A stretch of 64,000 nucleotides of DNA from CAIWHR01 sp963726775 (lineage in GTDB: Bacteria; Pseudomonadota; Gammaproteobacteria; Burkholderiales; Casimicrobiaceae). Shown here in pieces: positions 1 through 7,866 of the stretch (position 1 is the stretch's first letter; the number at the start of each line of letters is the position of its first letter). The translations under genes were made by a program, and so were the position numbers. The stretch lies in contig CAVSDL010000012.1 of the NCBI GenBank assembly GCA_963726775.1, positions 149,040 through 213,039 of the forward strand. Reading direction: 5' to 3'. A model generated the notes under the pieces. It was given only the letters and a program-made list of their open reading frames with translations. It searched no databases and was not told the DNA's origin.

Positions 1-154
1 CGACAAAGAGCGCCATGAACGCGGAGCGCCAGAACACGATTTCCCAGGCGTTCGTGATCGAGAGCTGGCGCACGAGGATGCCGCCGGACGACCAGCAGAT
101 CGCGGCAATGCCCATGAACAGGATCGCACGGCGGTGGCGAGCGGCGGGAGTCAC
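1..154 (-). CDS. EamA/DMT-family transporter, N-terminal fragment (runs off window)
   Basis: The minus strand from a GTG at 152-154 to the window edge encodes about 51 residues. They include a short basic N-terminus, a hydrophobic stretch and the residues WSSGGILVRQL followed by EIVFWRSAFMALF. This spacing of a WSSGG turn and an E-(x)3-WR segment is typical of the first two helices of EamA (DMT superfamily) inner-membrane permeases, which move metabolites or drugs by exchange or proton coupling. No ATG lies in frame upstream, so GTG is the likely start. The substrate cannot be told and most of the protein lies outside the window. The family call rests on about 50 residues and is moderately secure. 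Confidence 0.6.
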   Translation of the reverse strand, partial: MTPAARHRRAILFMGIAAICWSSGGILVRQLSITNAWEIVFWRSAFMALFV

Positions 155-171
155 AAGGGGACAATGGACAT

Positions 172-210
172 TGCGCGGAAAAACGAAAACGCCGGGCGAT
201 GCCGGCGTTC
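172..210 (-). terminator. Intrinsic terminator for the GNAT gene (minus strand)
   Basis: Read on the minus strand there is a perfect 8-bp stem (AACGCCGG/CCGGCGTT, 189-196 with 203-210), a 6-nt loop, then TTTTCGTTTTT. It lies about 90 bases beyond the stop of the acetyltransferase gene and upstream of the transporter start, so it would separate the two units. Confidence 0.65.
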
Positions 211-296
211 GTCCACGGCACAATTTTATCAGAAGGTCGCCGCGACGGCTATACGGTCACCGGGCAGGCCGTCCGATTCGCTGGTCTCGAACCGCT

Positions 297-812
297 TCAG
301 CAAACGTCGAGCAGCATCTCGACATGTGCGATGCCGTCTTCCTGGAAAGGTGCCGACACGGTGCGGAACGCAAGGCTCGCGTAGAAGGCCTCGAGCCGCA
401 TCTGCGCGGAGATCCGGATCGGGTGACCGGGCCAGACGGCGCGCGCACGCACGATGCCTTGCGTCATCAGCAGGCGGCCGAGCCCCGTTCCGCGGTAGGC
501 CGGCATCGTCAGCACGCGGCCGATCGAAGGTTCCACGTGCTTCCGTCCGGCATCGATCACACGCAGATACGCTGCAAGTTCCGCGGCGGCGCCGTCGTGA
601 GTCCAGCCCAGCAGATGCCAGGCATGGGCATCGTGGCCGTCGGCATCGAGATAGGCGCAGTTCTGTTCGACGGCGAAGACCCGCTGGCGCGCGGCGAGCG
701 CGGCGTACAGTTCGGTAGCGGCGAGGGCCGGCAGCCGCGACCACTGCCATTGCGGAGTGATCGGCAAACCAGCCGGTGTGGCGAGCGGCGCGGATACCAT
801 CGCGCCGAACAT
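297..812 (-). CDS. ElaA-like GNAT N-acetyltransferase
   Basis: A protein of about 171 residues. The segment RQRVFAVEQNCAYLDADG near the N-terminus resembles the conserved RxxVFVVEQxCxYxDxDG block of ElaA-type GNAT proteins. Further on, VEPSIGRVLTMPAYRGTG and GLGRLLM form the acetyl-CoA pyrophosphate-binding loop (R/Q-x-x-G-x-G/A). These enzymes transfer acetyl from acetyl-CoA to an amine, but the acceptor for this group is not established. The open frame extends to 884, but residues before MFGAM are arginine-rich and lack family resemblance, so I start at 812; the next ATG at 800 is also possible. It lies 44 bases downstream of the EVE-domain gene on the same strand and is followed by a good terminator. 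Confidence 0.75.
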   Translation of the reverse strand: MFGAMVSAPLATPAGLPITPQWQWSRLPALAATELYAALAARQRVFAVEQNCAYLDADGHDAHAWHLLGWTHDGAAAELAAYLRVIDAGRKHVEPSIGRVLTMPAYRGTGLGRLLMTQGIVRARAVWPGHPIRISAQMRLEAFYASLAFRTVSAPFQEDGIAHVEMLLDVC

Positions 813-856
813 AGCGCAGTCGGTGCGCGACGTCGAGCGCGAGGGTACCCCGACTC

Positions 857-1312
857 TCAGCCGAAATCGCCGCCGGACGGGCACCCCATCGCCGCGGCGA
901 TACGGGTGAAATCCTCGCCCGGCACGCGAAGGACGCCGAAGCGGAATGCGGCGCCCCAGTGTGTCTTGCTGCGAATGAACGACAGATCGGCGATCAACGG
1001 CTTCACGGGCGCAGGTTGCGCCGGGAGAAAATCGACATCGAGGCGAAAAGGCCGGAGACCGCCTTCGTCCACGGCCTGATAGACGGAACCGGTACGGATG
1101 CGCCCGATCGCGGTGAACGCCTGCAGCGGTTCACCGTCGGGATAACGGGACCGCGGAGAATAGAATGCGAATCCGTCACCGGCGCGCATTCGCTCGAGCG
1201 GGCCGGCCTTGCCGTGATTGAGTTGCGTGTAGCCGCCGGCGGTGGCGCGGTCGACGTGATCCTTCGACACCACGCCGATCCAGAATTGCGGTTCACGTGC
1301 CGGATTGTCCAT
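857..1312 (-). CDS. EVE domain-containing protein
   Basis: The product is 151 residues, the usual size of a stand-alone EVE-domain protein. It begins with FWIGVVSKDHVDRA and continues with a lysine/glycine turn (HGKAGPLERMRAGDGFAFYSP), both typical of EVE. EVE belongs to the PUA-like fold, and family members read modified bases in DNA or RNA; the role of the single-domain bacterial form is unsettled. The ATG at 1312 gives a complete domain. The gene sits 24 bases after a membrane-protein gene and before a GNAT gene on the same strand, so the three may be cotranscribed. The neighbours do not point to a restriction system. Confidence 0.85.
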   Translation of the reverse strand: MDNPAREPQFWIGVVSKDHVDRATAGGYTQLNHGKAGPLERMRAGDGFAFYSPRSRYPDGEPLQAFTAIGRIRTGSVYQAVDEGGLRPFRLDVDFLPAQPAPVKPLIADLSFIRSKTHWGAAFRFGVLRVPGEDFTRIAAAMGCPSGGDFG

Positions 1313-1336
1313 GGCTCTCTCCGGAATGGCGCATTC

Positions 1337-1873
1337 TCATGCGGCGCGGGTCGAAAGCTCGCGCGGATAAGTGACCTCGATCAGGTCCGCCAGCGTCCGG
1401 CGGACGCTCGGCACGGCGAACCGCAACCCGACGCTCCGCCGCAGCAGCTCGGCGCACAGTGTGCCGGCGGCCATCAGTGCGAGTCCGGCGTTGAGCGCGG
1501 GACGAGCGAGGAGGGTCGCGGTCACGGGCACCTGCTGCCCCAGCAGCGGAAGAATTTCGCCGAGGACGAGCGCCGCTGCAAAGACACTGCAACCGGCCAG
1601 CGCCAGGCCGACCGCCCAGCGGGGCACGCCACGGAAACGGATTTCGCCGCGCTGGCGGTGCCGCAGCAGCGCCAGTCCGGGGAAGGTGAGCGCGAGTGCG
1701 CCGCCGGCAACCGCACCCACGGCGCTTGCGAGCTGCAACGCCGCGAGCCAGCCGTCCGGAATGGCGGCGAGCGCGGCGTCGGCGCGCAGCGCGTGCGCGA
1801 GCGGCGGCGCCACGCGCACGAGCAGCGCGAATTGCAAGGCGAGAAGTGTCGACAGGTACAGTCTGCGGAGCAT
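1337..1873 (-). CDS. Small integral membrane protein, function unknown
   Basis: This 178-residue protein has about four hydrophobic segments: residues about 8-30, 46-68, 87-108 and 120-143. It ends in a charged cytoplasmic tail (SVRRTLADLIEVTYPRE). The N-terminus MLRRLYLSTLLALQF looks like an uncleaved anchor. I do not recognise a catalytic motif or a named family. It is the first gene of a minus-strand group with the EVE and GNAT genes and is divergent from the dehydrogenase gene at 2146. The reading frame is continuous and the topology coherent, so it is very likely a real gene. Confidence 0.6.
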   Translation of the reverse strand: MLRRLYLSTLLALQFALLVRVAPPLAHALRADAALAAIPDGWLAALQLASAVGAVAGGALALTFPGLALLRHRQRGEIRFRGVPRWAVGLALAGCSVFAAALVLGEILPLLGQQVPVTATLLARPALNAGLALMAAGTLCAELLRRSVGLRFAVPSVRRTLADLIEVTYPRELSTRAA

Positions 1874-2094
1874 GGGGAGCCTCCCGAAGCAGGCCCAAAT
1901 GGATGAAATGTCGCGAGCCCAGATAATCCGCGATGCCGCCGCCAGATATGCAGCGTGCGGAATGTCGCGCGCTTGCCGAGACTGTATGCAGAGCGGCGTT
2001 GCCGCGCCATTGGACGGATGGATGAAGCGCCGCGCGCGCCGTTACCGGAGGAACGGGACAATCCGCTGCCTACGCATGTCGGACATCGCGCGTG

Positions 2095-2123
2095 TTGGTG
2101 GGCGGTCCGGGTTGCCCTAGAAT
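2095..2123 (+). promoter_or_regulatory. Candidate sigma-70 promoter of the tartrate/malate dehydrogenase gene
   Basis: TTGGTG at 2095-2100 and TAGAAT at 2118-2123 are separated by 17 bases and lie just upstream of the ribosome-binding site AAGGAG (2135-2140). The -10 box is good and the -35 box moderate. The leader would be about 16 bases. Confidence 0.45.
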
Positions 2124-2145
2124 CGAACCCTTCCAAGGAGCCCGC

Positions 2146-3210
2146 ATGACAGCACATCGCATCGCCGTCATACCCGGCGACGGCATCGGAAAGGAAACGG
2201 TGCCCGAAGGCCTGCGCGTCCTCGAGGCGGCCGCGCGCAAGTTCGGCATCGCGTTCCAGTGGAAGGAATTCCAGTGGGACTGCGATCACTACGTGAAGCA
2301 CGGCCGGATGATGCCCGAGGACTGGTTCGACCGGCTGCGCCCGCACGATGCGATCTACTACGGCGCTGTCGGCTGGCCGGCGACCGTGCCCGACCACGTG
2401 TCGTTGTGGGGCTCGCTGATCCAATTCCGGCGCGGCTTCGACCAGTATGTCAACCTGCGTCCCTGCCGGCTGATGCCGGGCATTCCCTCGCCGCTCGCCA
2501 ACCGGAAGCCGGGCGACATCGACTTCGTCGTGGTCCGCGAAAACACCGAGGGCGAGTATTCGTCGGTGGGCGGCCGCATGTACGAGGGCACCGACCGCGA
2601 GATCGTGTTCCAGGAATCGATCTTTTCGCGCAAGGGCGTGGACCGCATCATGCAATTCGCGTTCGATCTCGCGGGCAAGCGCGCGGCAAGGCACGTGACA
2701 TCGGCCACCAAGTCGAACGGAATCTCGATCACGATGCCGTATTGGGATGAACGGTTCCGCGCCATGGCCAAGCGCTATCCGGCCATTCGCACGGATCAAT
2801 ACCATATCGACATCCTGGCGGCGCATTTCGTGCGCCAGCCGGACCGCTTCGACGTCGTCGTCGGGTCGAATCTCTTCGGCGACATCCTGTCGGACCTCGG
2901 CCCCGCGGTATGCGGGACGATCGGCATCGCGCCCTCGGCCAACATCAATCCCGAGCGCGAATACCCATCGCTGTTCGAGCCGGTCCACGGTTCGGCGCCC
3001 GACATCGCCGGCAAGGGCATTGCGAATCCGATCGGCCAGATCTGGTCGGGCGCGTTGATGCTCGAACATCTCGGCCACGCCGACGCGGGGGCCGCCATTG
3101 TCCGCGCGATCGAACGTGTGCTGGCGGACCCATCCGCGCCCCGCACGCCGGACATCGGCGGCAAGGCAACGACGATCGACGTCGGCAAGGCGATTGCGAC
3201 CGTCGTTTGA
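2146..3210 (+). CDS. Tartrate dehydrogenase / D-malate dehydrogenase (TtuC/DmlA family)
   Basis: A 354-residue beta-decarboxylating dehydrogenase of the isopropylmalate/isocitrate family. GDGIGKE lies near the N-terminus; RENTEGEYSSVGG (from about residue 131) binds the substrate carboxylates; K189 in TKSNGI is the catalytic lysine region; and D246/D250 in GDILSDL are divalent-metal ligands. The block EPVHGSAPDIAGKG-IANPIGQIWSGA is typical of tartrate/D-malate enzymes rather than LeuB. Such enzymes oxidise and decarboxylate D-malate to pyruvate, or act on tartrate, with NAD and Mn/Mg. The ATG at 2146 follows AAGGAG at the right spacing, whereas the longer frame from 2092 has no such site. It is likely monocistronic, 121 bases before pntAA. 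Tartrate versus D-malate specificity cannot be read from sequence. Confidence 0.88.
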   Translation: MTAHRIAVIPGDGIGKETVPEGLRVLEAAARKFGIAFQWKEFQWDCDHYVKHGRMMPEDWFDRLRPHDAIYYGAVGWPATVPDHVSLWGSLIQFRRGFDQYVNLRPCRLMPGIPSPLANRKPGDIDFVVVRENTEGEYSSVGGRMYEGTDREIVFQESIFSRKGVDRIMQFAFDLAGKRAARHVTSATKSNGISITMPYWDERFRAMAKRYPAIRTDQYHIDILAAHFVRQPDRFDVVVGSNLFGDILSDLGPAVCGTIGIAPSANINPEREYPSLFEPVHGSAPDIAGKGIANPIGQIWSGALMLEHLGHADAGAAIVRAIERVLADPSAPRTPDIGGKATTIDVGKAIATVV

Positions 3211-3331
3211 TCCAGGACAACATGGCGCGTCGCTGACGACGCCCCGCTGCCTCCGGGTTTGTGGCAGCATTACGCAAATTCCAACGCCGACCTGCGGCCA
3301 CGTGGTGCGGCGCCACTCTGGGGATCCCGCC

Positions 3332-4459
3332 ATGCTGATCGGCATTCCACGCGAAACGCGTCCGGGCGAGACGCGCGTTGCCGCCACGCCCGAAACCGTC
3401 AAGAAGCTCGCTGCGAGCGGCAAGCACGAGATCGTCGTCGAGAGCGGCGCGGGCACGGCGTCGAGCATCCCGGATGGCCTGTACACCGCGGCCGGCGCGA
3501 GGATCGACGGCGGGGCCGGGGCCTTCGGTGCCGACATCGTGCTCAAGGTGCGCGGTCCGACCCCGGACGAGTTGCCGAAGCTGAAGCGCGGTGCGTTGCT
3601 CGTCGGACTGCTGAATCCCTTCGATCAGCCCGCGATTCAGTCATACGCGCAGGCGGGCGTCTCGGGGTACGCGCTGGAATGGCTGCCGCGGATCTCGCGG
3701 GCGCAGTCGATGGACGTATTGTCGTCGCAGGCGAACATCGCCGGCTACAAGGCGGTGATTCTCGCGTCCGCCGAATACGGCCATTTCATGCCGATGCTGA
3801 TGACTGCGGCGGGCACCGTCAAGGCGGCGCGCGTGCTGGTCATGGGCGTCGGCGTCGCGGGCCTGCAGGCGATCGCCACGGCGAAACGTCTGGGGGCGGT
3901 GATCGAGGCCTCGGACGTGCGCCCGTCGGTGAAGGACCAGGTCGAGTCGCTCGGCGGCAAGTGGATGGACGTGCCGTACGCCAACGACGAGGAGCGCAAG
4001 ATCGCCGAGGGCGTCGACGGCTACGCGCGCCCGATGCCGCCGGAGTGGATGGCGCGACAGGCGGGTGTGGTTCACGAGCGCTGCAAGCAGATGGACATCG
4101 TGATCACCACGGCGCTGATTCCGGGCCGTCCCGCGCCGAAGCTGATCAAAGCCGACACGGTCGCCGCGATGAAGCCCGGTTCGGTGATCGTAGACCTCGC
4201 GATCGAGCAGGGCGGCAACGTCGAAGGGGCCGAGCTCGACCGGATCGTGGTCAGGAACGGCGTCAAGATCGTCGGCATCCCGAACCTGGCCGCGACGGTA
4301 CCGGCCGACGCGAGCGCCCTTTACGCGCGCAACGTGATCAACTTCCTCGCGCTGTCGCTCAATGCCAAGACCGGCGAGTTCGGCGTGCCCAGGGACGACG
4401 AGATCATCGTCGCGACGCTGGTCTGCGAGAACGGGCAGGTCGTGGCGCGGAAAACCTGA
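3332..4459 (+). CDS. pntAA: NAD(P) transhydrogenase subunit alpha, part 1 (dI domain)
   Basis: This 375-residue protein starts MLIGIPRETRPGETRVAATP, the hallmark of the alanine-dehydrogenase/PNT N-terminal domain, and carries a Rossmann motif GVGVAG at residues 172-177 followed by LGAVIEASDVRP. It is the NAD(H)-binding domain I of the proton-pumping transhydrogenase. The enzyme couples hydride transfer from NADH to NADP+ with proton movement across the inner membrane. In this genome, as in many betaproteobacteria and alphaproteobacteria, alpha is split, so the membrane part is the separate pntAB 71 bases downstream. The ATG at 3332 matches family N-termini; the open frame upstream is arginine-rich out-of-family sequence. 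Confidence 0.95.
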   Translation: MLIGIPRETRPGETRVAATPETVKKLAASGKHEIVVESGAGTASSIPDGLYTAAGARIDGGAGAFGADIVLKVRGPTPDELPKLKRGALLVGLLNPFDQPAIQSYAQAGVSGYALEWLPRISRAQSMDVLSSQANIAGYKAVILASAEYGHFMPMLMTAAGTVKAARVLVMGVGVAGLQAIATAKRLGAVIEASDVRPSVKDQVESLGGKWMDVPYANDEERKIAEGVDGYARPMPPEWMARQAGVVHERCKQMDIVITTALIPGRPAPKLIKADTVAAMKPGSVIVDLAIEQGGNVEGAELDRIVVRNGVKIVGIPNLAATVPADASALYARNVINFLALSLNAKTGEFGVPRDDEIIVATLVCENGQVVARKT

Positions 4460-4530
4460 TCCGCGACCGCCCCGACGACTTGCCATCATTGCGGCCCCGA
4501 ATACAAACCGATTCCAGAACGGAGTGAACC

Positions 4531-4857
4531 ATGGCTGCTGGCGTTGATCCCCATGTCTTTTATCTGATCGTCTTCGTTCTGGCGATCTTCGTCGGCTACC
4601 ACGTTGTCTGGAGCGTCACGCCTGCGCTGCACACGCCGCTGATGAGCGTGACCAACGCGATCTCCGGCATCATTCTCGTCGGCGCGATGCTTGCCGCCGG
4701 GCTCGAGTGGTCGAGCTTCGATTGGGGCGGCTGGGTCGGCTTCGCGGCGGTCGCGCTCGCGTCGGTCAACGTCTTCGGCGGCTTCCTCGTGACGCAGCGG
4801 ATGCTCGAGATGTTCAAGCGAAAAGAGCCGAAGGCCGCGCCGGAGAAGAAGACATGA
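4531..4857 (+). CDS. pntAB: NAD(P) transhydrogenase subunit alpha, part 2 (membrane)
   Basis: This 108-residue protein has three to four hydrophobic helices (about 10-32, 40-60, 68-90). It contains HTPLMSVTNAISGIILVGAM, the conserved start of the transhydrogenase alpha membrane domain. It forms part of the proton channel together with PntB. A purine-rich site (GAACGGAG) precedes the ATG. The tail is lysine-rich (KRKEPKAAPEKK). Its TGA at 4855-4857 overlaps an ATG at 4854 in an ATGA junction, but that ATG does not open pntB; it opens a 30-codon ORF described separately. Confidence 0.93.
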   Translation: MAAGVDPHVFYLIVFVLAIFVGYHVVWSVTPALHTPLMSVTNAISGIILVGAMLAAGLEWSSFDWGGWVGFAAVALASVNVFGGFLVTQRMLEMFKRKEPKAAPEKKT

Positions 4858-4946
4858 GCGCCGCAGGGCCGTCCCAAGGCGCTCATTGCTCCCCCTCGGG
4901 GGGCAGCGCAGCGGCGCCAGCCGCAAGCGTGGGGGTCGTCCAATGA
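4854..4946 (+). CDS. 30-codon ORF bridging pntAB and pntB
   Basis: An ATG at 4854 overlaps the pntAB stop (ATGA) and opens 30 codons ending in a TGA at 4944-4946, which in turn overlaps the pntB ATG at 4943 (again ATGA). The peptide is rich in Ala, Gly and Ser and has no recognisable domain. Most of it is encoded by the palindromic element at 4878-4951. I infer that it may act as a coupling ORF, carrying ribosomes from pntAB to pntB across the inserted element; the peptide itself may have no function. It could also be an accident of the element's sequence. Confidence 0.4.
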   Translation: MSAAGPSQGAHCSPSGGSAAAPAASVGVVQ

Positions 4947-4951
4947 GCGCC
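4878..4951. repeat. Palindromic intergenic element with 11-bp terminal inverted repeats
   Basis: GGCGCTCATTG at 4878-4888 and CAATGAGCGCC at 4941-4951 are perfect 11-bp inverted repeats. Between them lies a C-run/G-run core (CTCCCCCTCGGGGGGCAGCG, then GCGTGGGGGTC), which can fold. A further direct copy of ATGAGCGCC is at 4854-4862. From general memory, similar CCCCCTCGGGGGGCAGCG-type intergenic repeats occur in Burkholderiales genomes; I could not check this. The right arm supplies the pntB start codon and first codons. Confidence 0.6.
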
Positions 4952-6329
4952 AATCAAGTCGCCCTCTGGTACCTCGTCGCGTCGATCCTGTTCATCCTCG
5001 CGCTGAAGGGTCTGTCGCATCCATCGACCGCGCGTCGCGGCAACCTGTTCGGCATGATCGGGATGGCGATCGCCGTCGTGGTGACACTCGCGCTCGTCTA
5101 TTCGAACACCAAGAACATCGCGATGATCGTCGGCGGCATTGCCATCGGCGCCATGGTCGGCACCGTCATCGCCCGGCGCGTGCAGATGACGCAGATGCCC
5201 GAGCTGGTCGCCGCGTTCCACTCGCTGGTCGGCATGGCCGCGGTGCTGATCGCCGTGTCCGCGGTGCATAACCCGCAGTCGTTCGGCCTGCCCGCCGTGA
5301 TCCCGACCGGCAACAAGCTCGAGCTCTTCCTCGGTACCTTCATCGGCGCCATCACGTTCTCGGGTTCGGTGATCGCCTTCGCCAAGCTGTCGGGACGGAT
5401 GTCCGGCGCGCCGATCGTGTTCAAGGGCCAGCATTTCCTCAACCTCGCGATCGGCATCGCGATGATCGGCTCCGGCATCTGGTTCTTCATGGGCGGCGGC
5501 TGGGTGCCGTTCATCGTCATGTCCGCGCTCGCGTTCCTGCTCGGGGTCCTGATCATCATTCCCGATCGGCGGCGCCGACATGCCCGTCGTCATTTCGATG
5601 CTGAACAGCTACTCGGGCTGGGCGGCCGCGGGCATCGGCTTTTCGCTCAACAACCCGATGCTGATCATCGCCGGATCGCTGGTCGGCTCTTCGGGCGCGA
5701 TCCTCTCCTACATCATGTGCAAGGCGATGAACCGCTCGTTCTTCAGCGTGATCCTCGGGGGCTTCGGCGCCGAGGAGGGCGCGGTCGCCGCGGACGCCTC
5801 GAAGAAGACGGTGAAATCCGGCAGCGCCGACGACGCCGCGTTCATCATGGGCAACGCCGAAACCGTGATCATCGTCCCCGGCTACGGTCTCGCCGTGGCG
5901 CGCGCGCAGCATGCCGTCAAGGAGATGGCGATGAAGCTGATCGCCAAGGGCGTGAACGTCAAGTACGCGATCCACCCGGTCGCCGGCCGGATGCCGGGTC
6001 ACATGAACGTGCTGCTCGCCGAGGCGGAAGTCCCCTACGACCAGGTGTTCGAGATGGAGGACATCAACGGCGAATTCGGTACCGCCGACGTCGCGCTGAT
6101 CCTCGGCGCCAACGACGTCGTGAATCCGCTCGCCGAGCAGAAGGGCAGCCCGATCTACGGCATGCCGATTCTGGAGGCCTTCAAGGCGAAGACGGTGATC
6201 GTCAACAAGCGGTCGATGGCGTCCGGCTATGCGGGCCTCGACAATCCGCTCTTCTACATGGACAAGACGATGATGGTGTTCGGCGACGCCAAGAAGGTCG
6301 TCGAGGACCTCGTCAAGGCGATCGACTAG
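4943..6329 (+). pseudogene. pntB: NAD(P) transhydrogenase subunit beta, interrupted by a +1 frameshift at 5561-5563
   Basis: The frame from ATG 4943 (MSANQVALWYLVASILFILALKG) gives the membrane part of PntB with repeated helices up to LLGVLIIIP. Past CCC at 5561-5563 it turns into arginine-rich nonsense. The expected continuation IGGADMPVVISMLNSYSG is in the next frame, open from 5580 to the TAG at 6329, and includes the NADP-binding domain III (MPGHMNVLLAEAEVPYD, and GANDVVNP). Removing one C would restore a 461-residue protein of normal length. PntB forms the proton channel and binds NADP(H). The rest is well conserved, so a sequencing or assembly error in a C-run is more likely than true decay. 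A recent mutation is the alternative, and nothing suggests programmed shifting. Confidence 0.85.
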
Positions 6330-6630
6330 CGGCGCGAGCCGGGAAGCAGGGGCCCCCGAGCGAAGCGAGAGGGGATGCGACCGGGGCGAGCCGACGCAGG
6401 CGGCCGACAACTCGGGGCAACGATTCACGTTGGGGGTGCGGAGGCCGCGGCGCGTAACGTATGTCACGAGTGCCGCGTTCCGTCGGCGCACGCGATGCAA
6501 TCCGGGACGGGCGAGGGAGCGGCCATGTCGGTCGCCCGGCGCGCTGCACGGCGCCGGCGCCGTCGCGGCTCCGATAGAATTGCAGCGCGGCGCGGCGCTG
6601 CGCCGCGCTCTCAATGCAGCCCGCCGTCCC
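6330..6630. other. 301-base intergenic region without a supported gene
   Basis: Between pntB and the CoA-transferase I see no coding frame worth calling. The segment near 6345-6385 is rich in short inverted C/G runs. A lone TAGAAT at 6575-6580 could be a -10 box, but no convincing -35 accompanies it. A strong hairpin follows it at 6585-6608. Confidence 0.5.
6585..6608. repeat. 9-bp GC hairpin in the CoA-transferase leader
   Basis: GCGCGGCGC (6585-6593) and GCGCCGCGC (6600-6608) form a perfect stem with a 6-base loop, ending 22 bases before the GTG start. No T-tract follows, so it is not a terminator. It could affect translation initiation or simply reflect local GC. Confidence 0.35.
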
Positions 6631-7866
6631 GTGTCCGGTCCACTCGCTCATCTTACGATCCTCGACCTCTCGCGCGTGCTCGCGGGGCCGTGGTGCACGC
6701 AGCTGCTCGCCGACCTGGGCGCGACCGTCATCAAGATCGAGAAGCCCGCCACCGGCGACGATACGCGCGCGTGGGGCCCGCCGTACCTGAAGGATGCGCA
6801 GGGACGCGACACCAGCGAAGCCGCGTACTACCTGTGCTGCAACCGCGGCAAGCTGTCGGTCGCCGCCGACTTCACGGCGCCCGCCGGGCAGAAGATCGTG
6901 CGCGACCTCGCGCGACAATCCGACGTGCTGGTCGAGAATTACAAGGTTGGCGGACTCGCGAAATATGGCCTCGACTACGGCAGCCTCTCCGCGATGAATC
7001 CGCGCCTGGTGTACTGCTCGATCACCGGTTTCGGTCAGGACGGCCCCTACGCGGACCGCGCCGGCTACGACTTCATCATCCAGGGGATGTCCGGCTTCAT
7101 GAGCGTCACGGGCGAGCGCGACGACCTGCCCGGCGGCGGTCCGCAGAAGGCGGGTGTGGCGATCTCGGACCTGATGACGGGAATGTACGCAACGGTCGCG
7201 ATCCAGGCGGCGCTCGCGCACCGCGACCGGACCGGGCAGGGGCAGTGGATCGACGCGTGCCTTTTCGATTCCGCGGTCGCGACGATGGCGACGATGTCGC
7301 ACAATTATCTCGTCACGGGCACGCCGCCTTCGCGCCTCGGCAACGCGCACCAGAACATCGTGCCGTATCAGGTGTTCGCGTGCGCCGACGGCCACGTGAT
7401 CATCGCGGTCGGAAACGACAGTCAGTTCGCGAAGTTCTGCGAAGTCTGCGGCACGCCCGGGTGGGCGCGGGACCCGCGTTTCGCGACCAACGCGGAGCGC
7501 GTGCGCAATCGTGACGTCATCGTGCCGCTGATCGCAGAGGCAATGCGCTCGCGGACGCAGCGCGAGTGGCTGGCCGCGCTGGAGCCGCTGGGCGTGCCGT
7601 GCGGGCCGATCAACCGGCTGGACCAGGTGTTTGCCGATCCGCAGCTCGTCGCGCGCGGGCTCCGGTTGGACCTGCCGCATGCGCTCGCGGGTACGGTGCC
7701 GCAGGTCGGCACGCCGATCGTATTTTCGGCGACACCGCTCCACTACGACCGGCCTCCCCCTTTGCTTGGAGAGCATACCGCCGCCGTGCTGCGCGACCGG
7801 CTCGGGATGAGCGAAGACGCGATTGCGATGCTGGCCGCGCAGGGTGTGATACAAGTCCGAACGTGA
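6631..7866 (+). CDS. CaiB/BaiF family (class III) CoA-transferase
   Basis: This 411-residue protein has the family opening LTILDLSRVLAGPWCTQLLADLGA, then VIKIEKPATGDDTR, and the pocket segment AGYDFIIQGMSG. D147 fits the aspartate that forms the acyl-enzyme anhydride in formyl-CoA and related transferases. These cytoplasmic enzymes move CoA between carboxylic acids. The exact acid is not evident; dicarboxylates such as succinate with glutarate, oxalate or itaconate are all known in the family. The frame is open further upstream but that part is low-complexity arginine/alanine, so I place the start at GTG 6631, immediately before the conserved block. The stop overlaps the next gene's GTG (GTGA), so the two are probably translated together. 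Confidence 0.88.
   Translation: MSGPLAHLTILDLSRVLAGPWCTQLLADLGATVIKIEKPATGDDTRAWGPPYLKDAQGRDTSEAAYYLCCNRGKLSVAADFTAPAGQKIVRDLARQSDVLVENYKVGGLAKYGLDYGSLSAMNPRLVYCSITGFGQDGPYADRAGYDFIIQGMSGFMSVTGERDDLPGGGPQKAGVAISDLMTGMYATVAIQAALAHRDRTGQGQWIDACLFDSAVATMATMSHNYLVTGTPPSRLGNAHQNIVPYQVFACADGHVIIAVGNDSQFAKFCEVCGTPGWARDPRFATNAERVRNRDVIVPLIAEAMRSRTQREWLAALEPLGVPCGPINRLDQVFADPQLVARGLRLDLPHALAGTVPQVGTPIVFSATPLHYDRPPPLLGEHTAAVLRDRLGMSEDAIAMLAAQGVIQVRT

Noticed and set aside
1522..3546. Minus-strand 674-codon open frame
   Set aside because: It crosses the dehydrogenase gene and the membrane-protein gene in antisense, with no motif.
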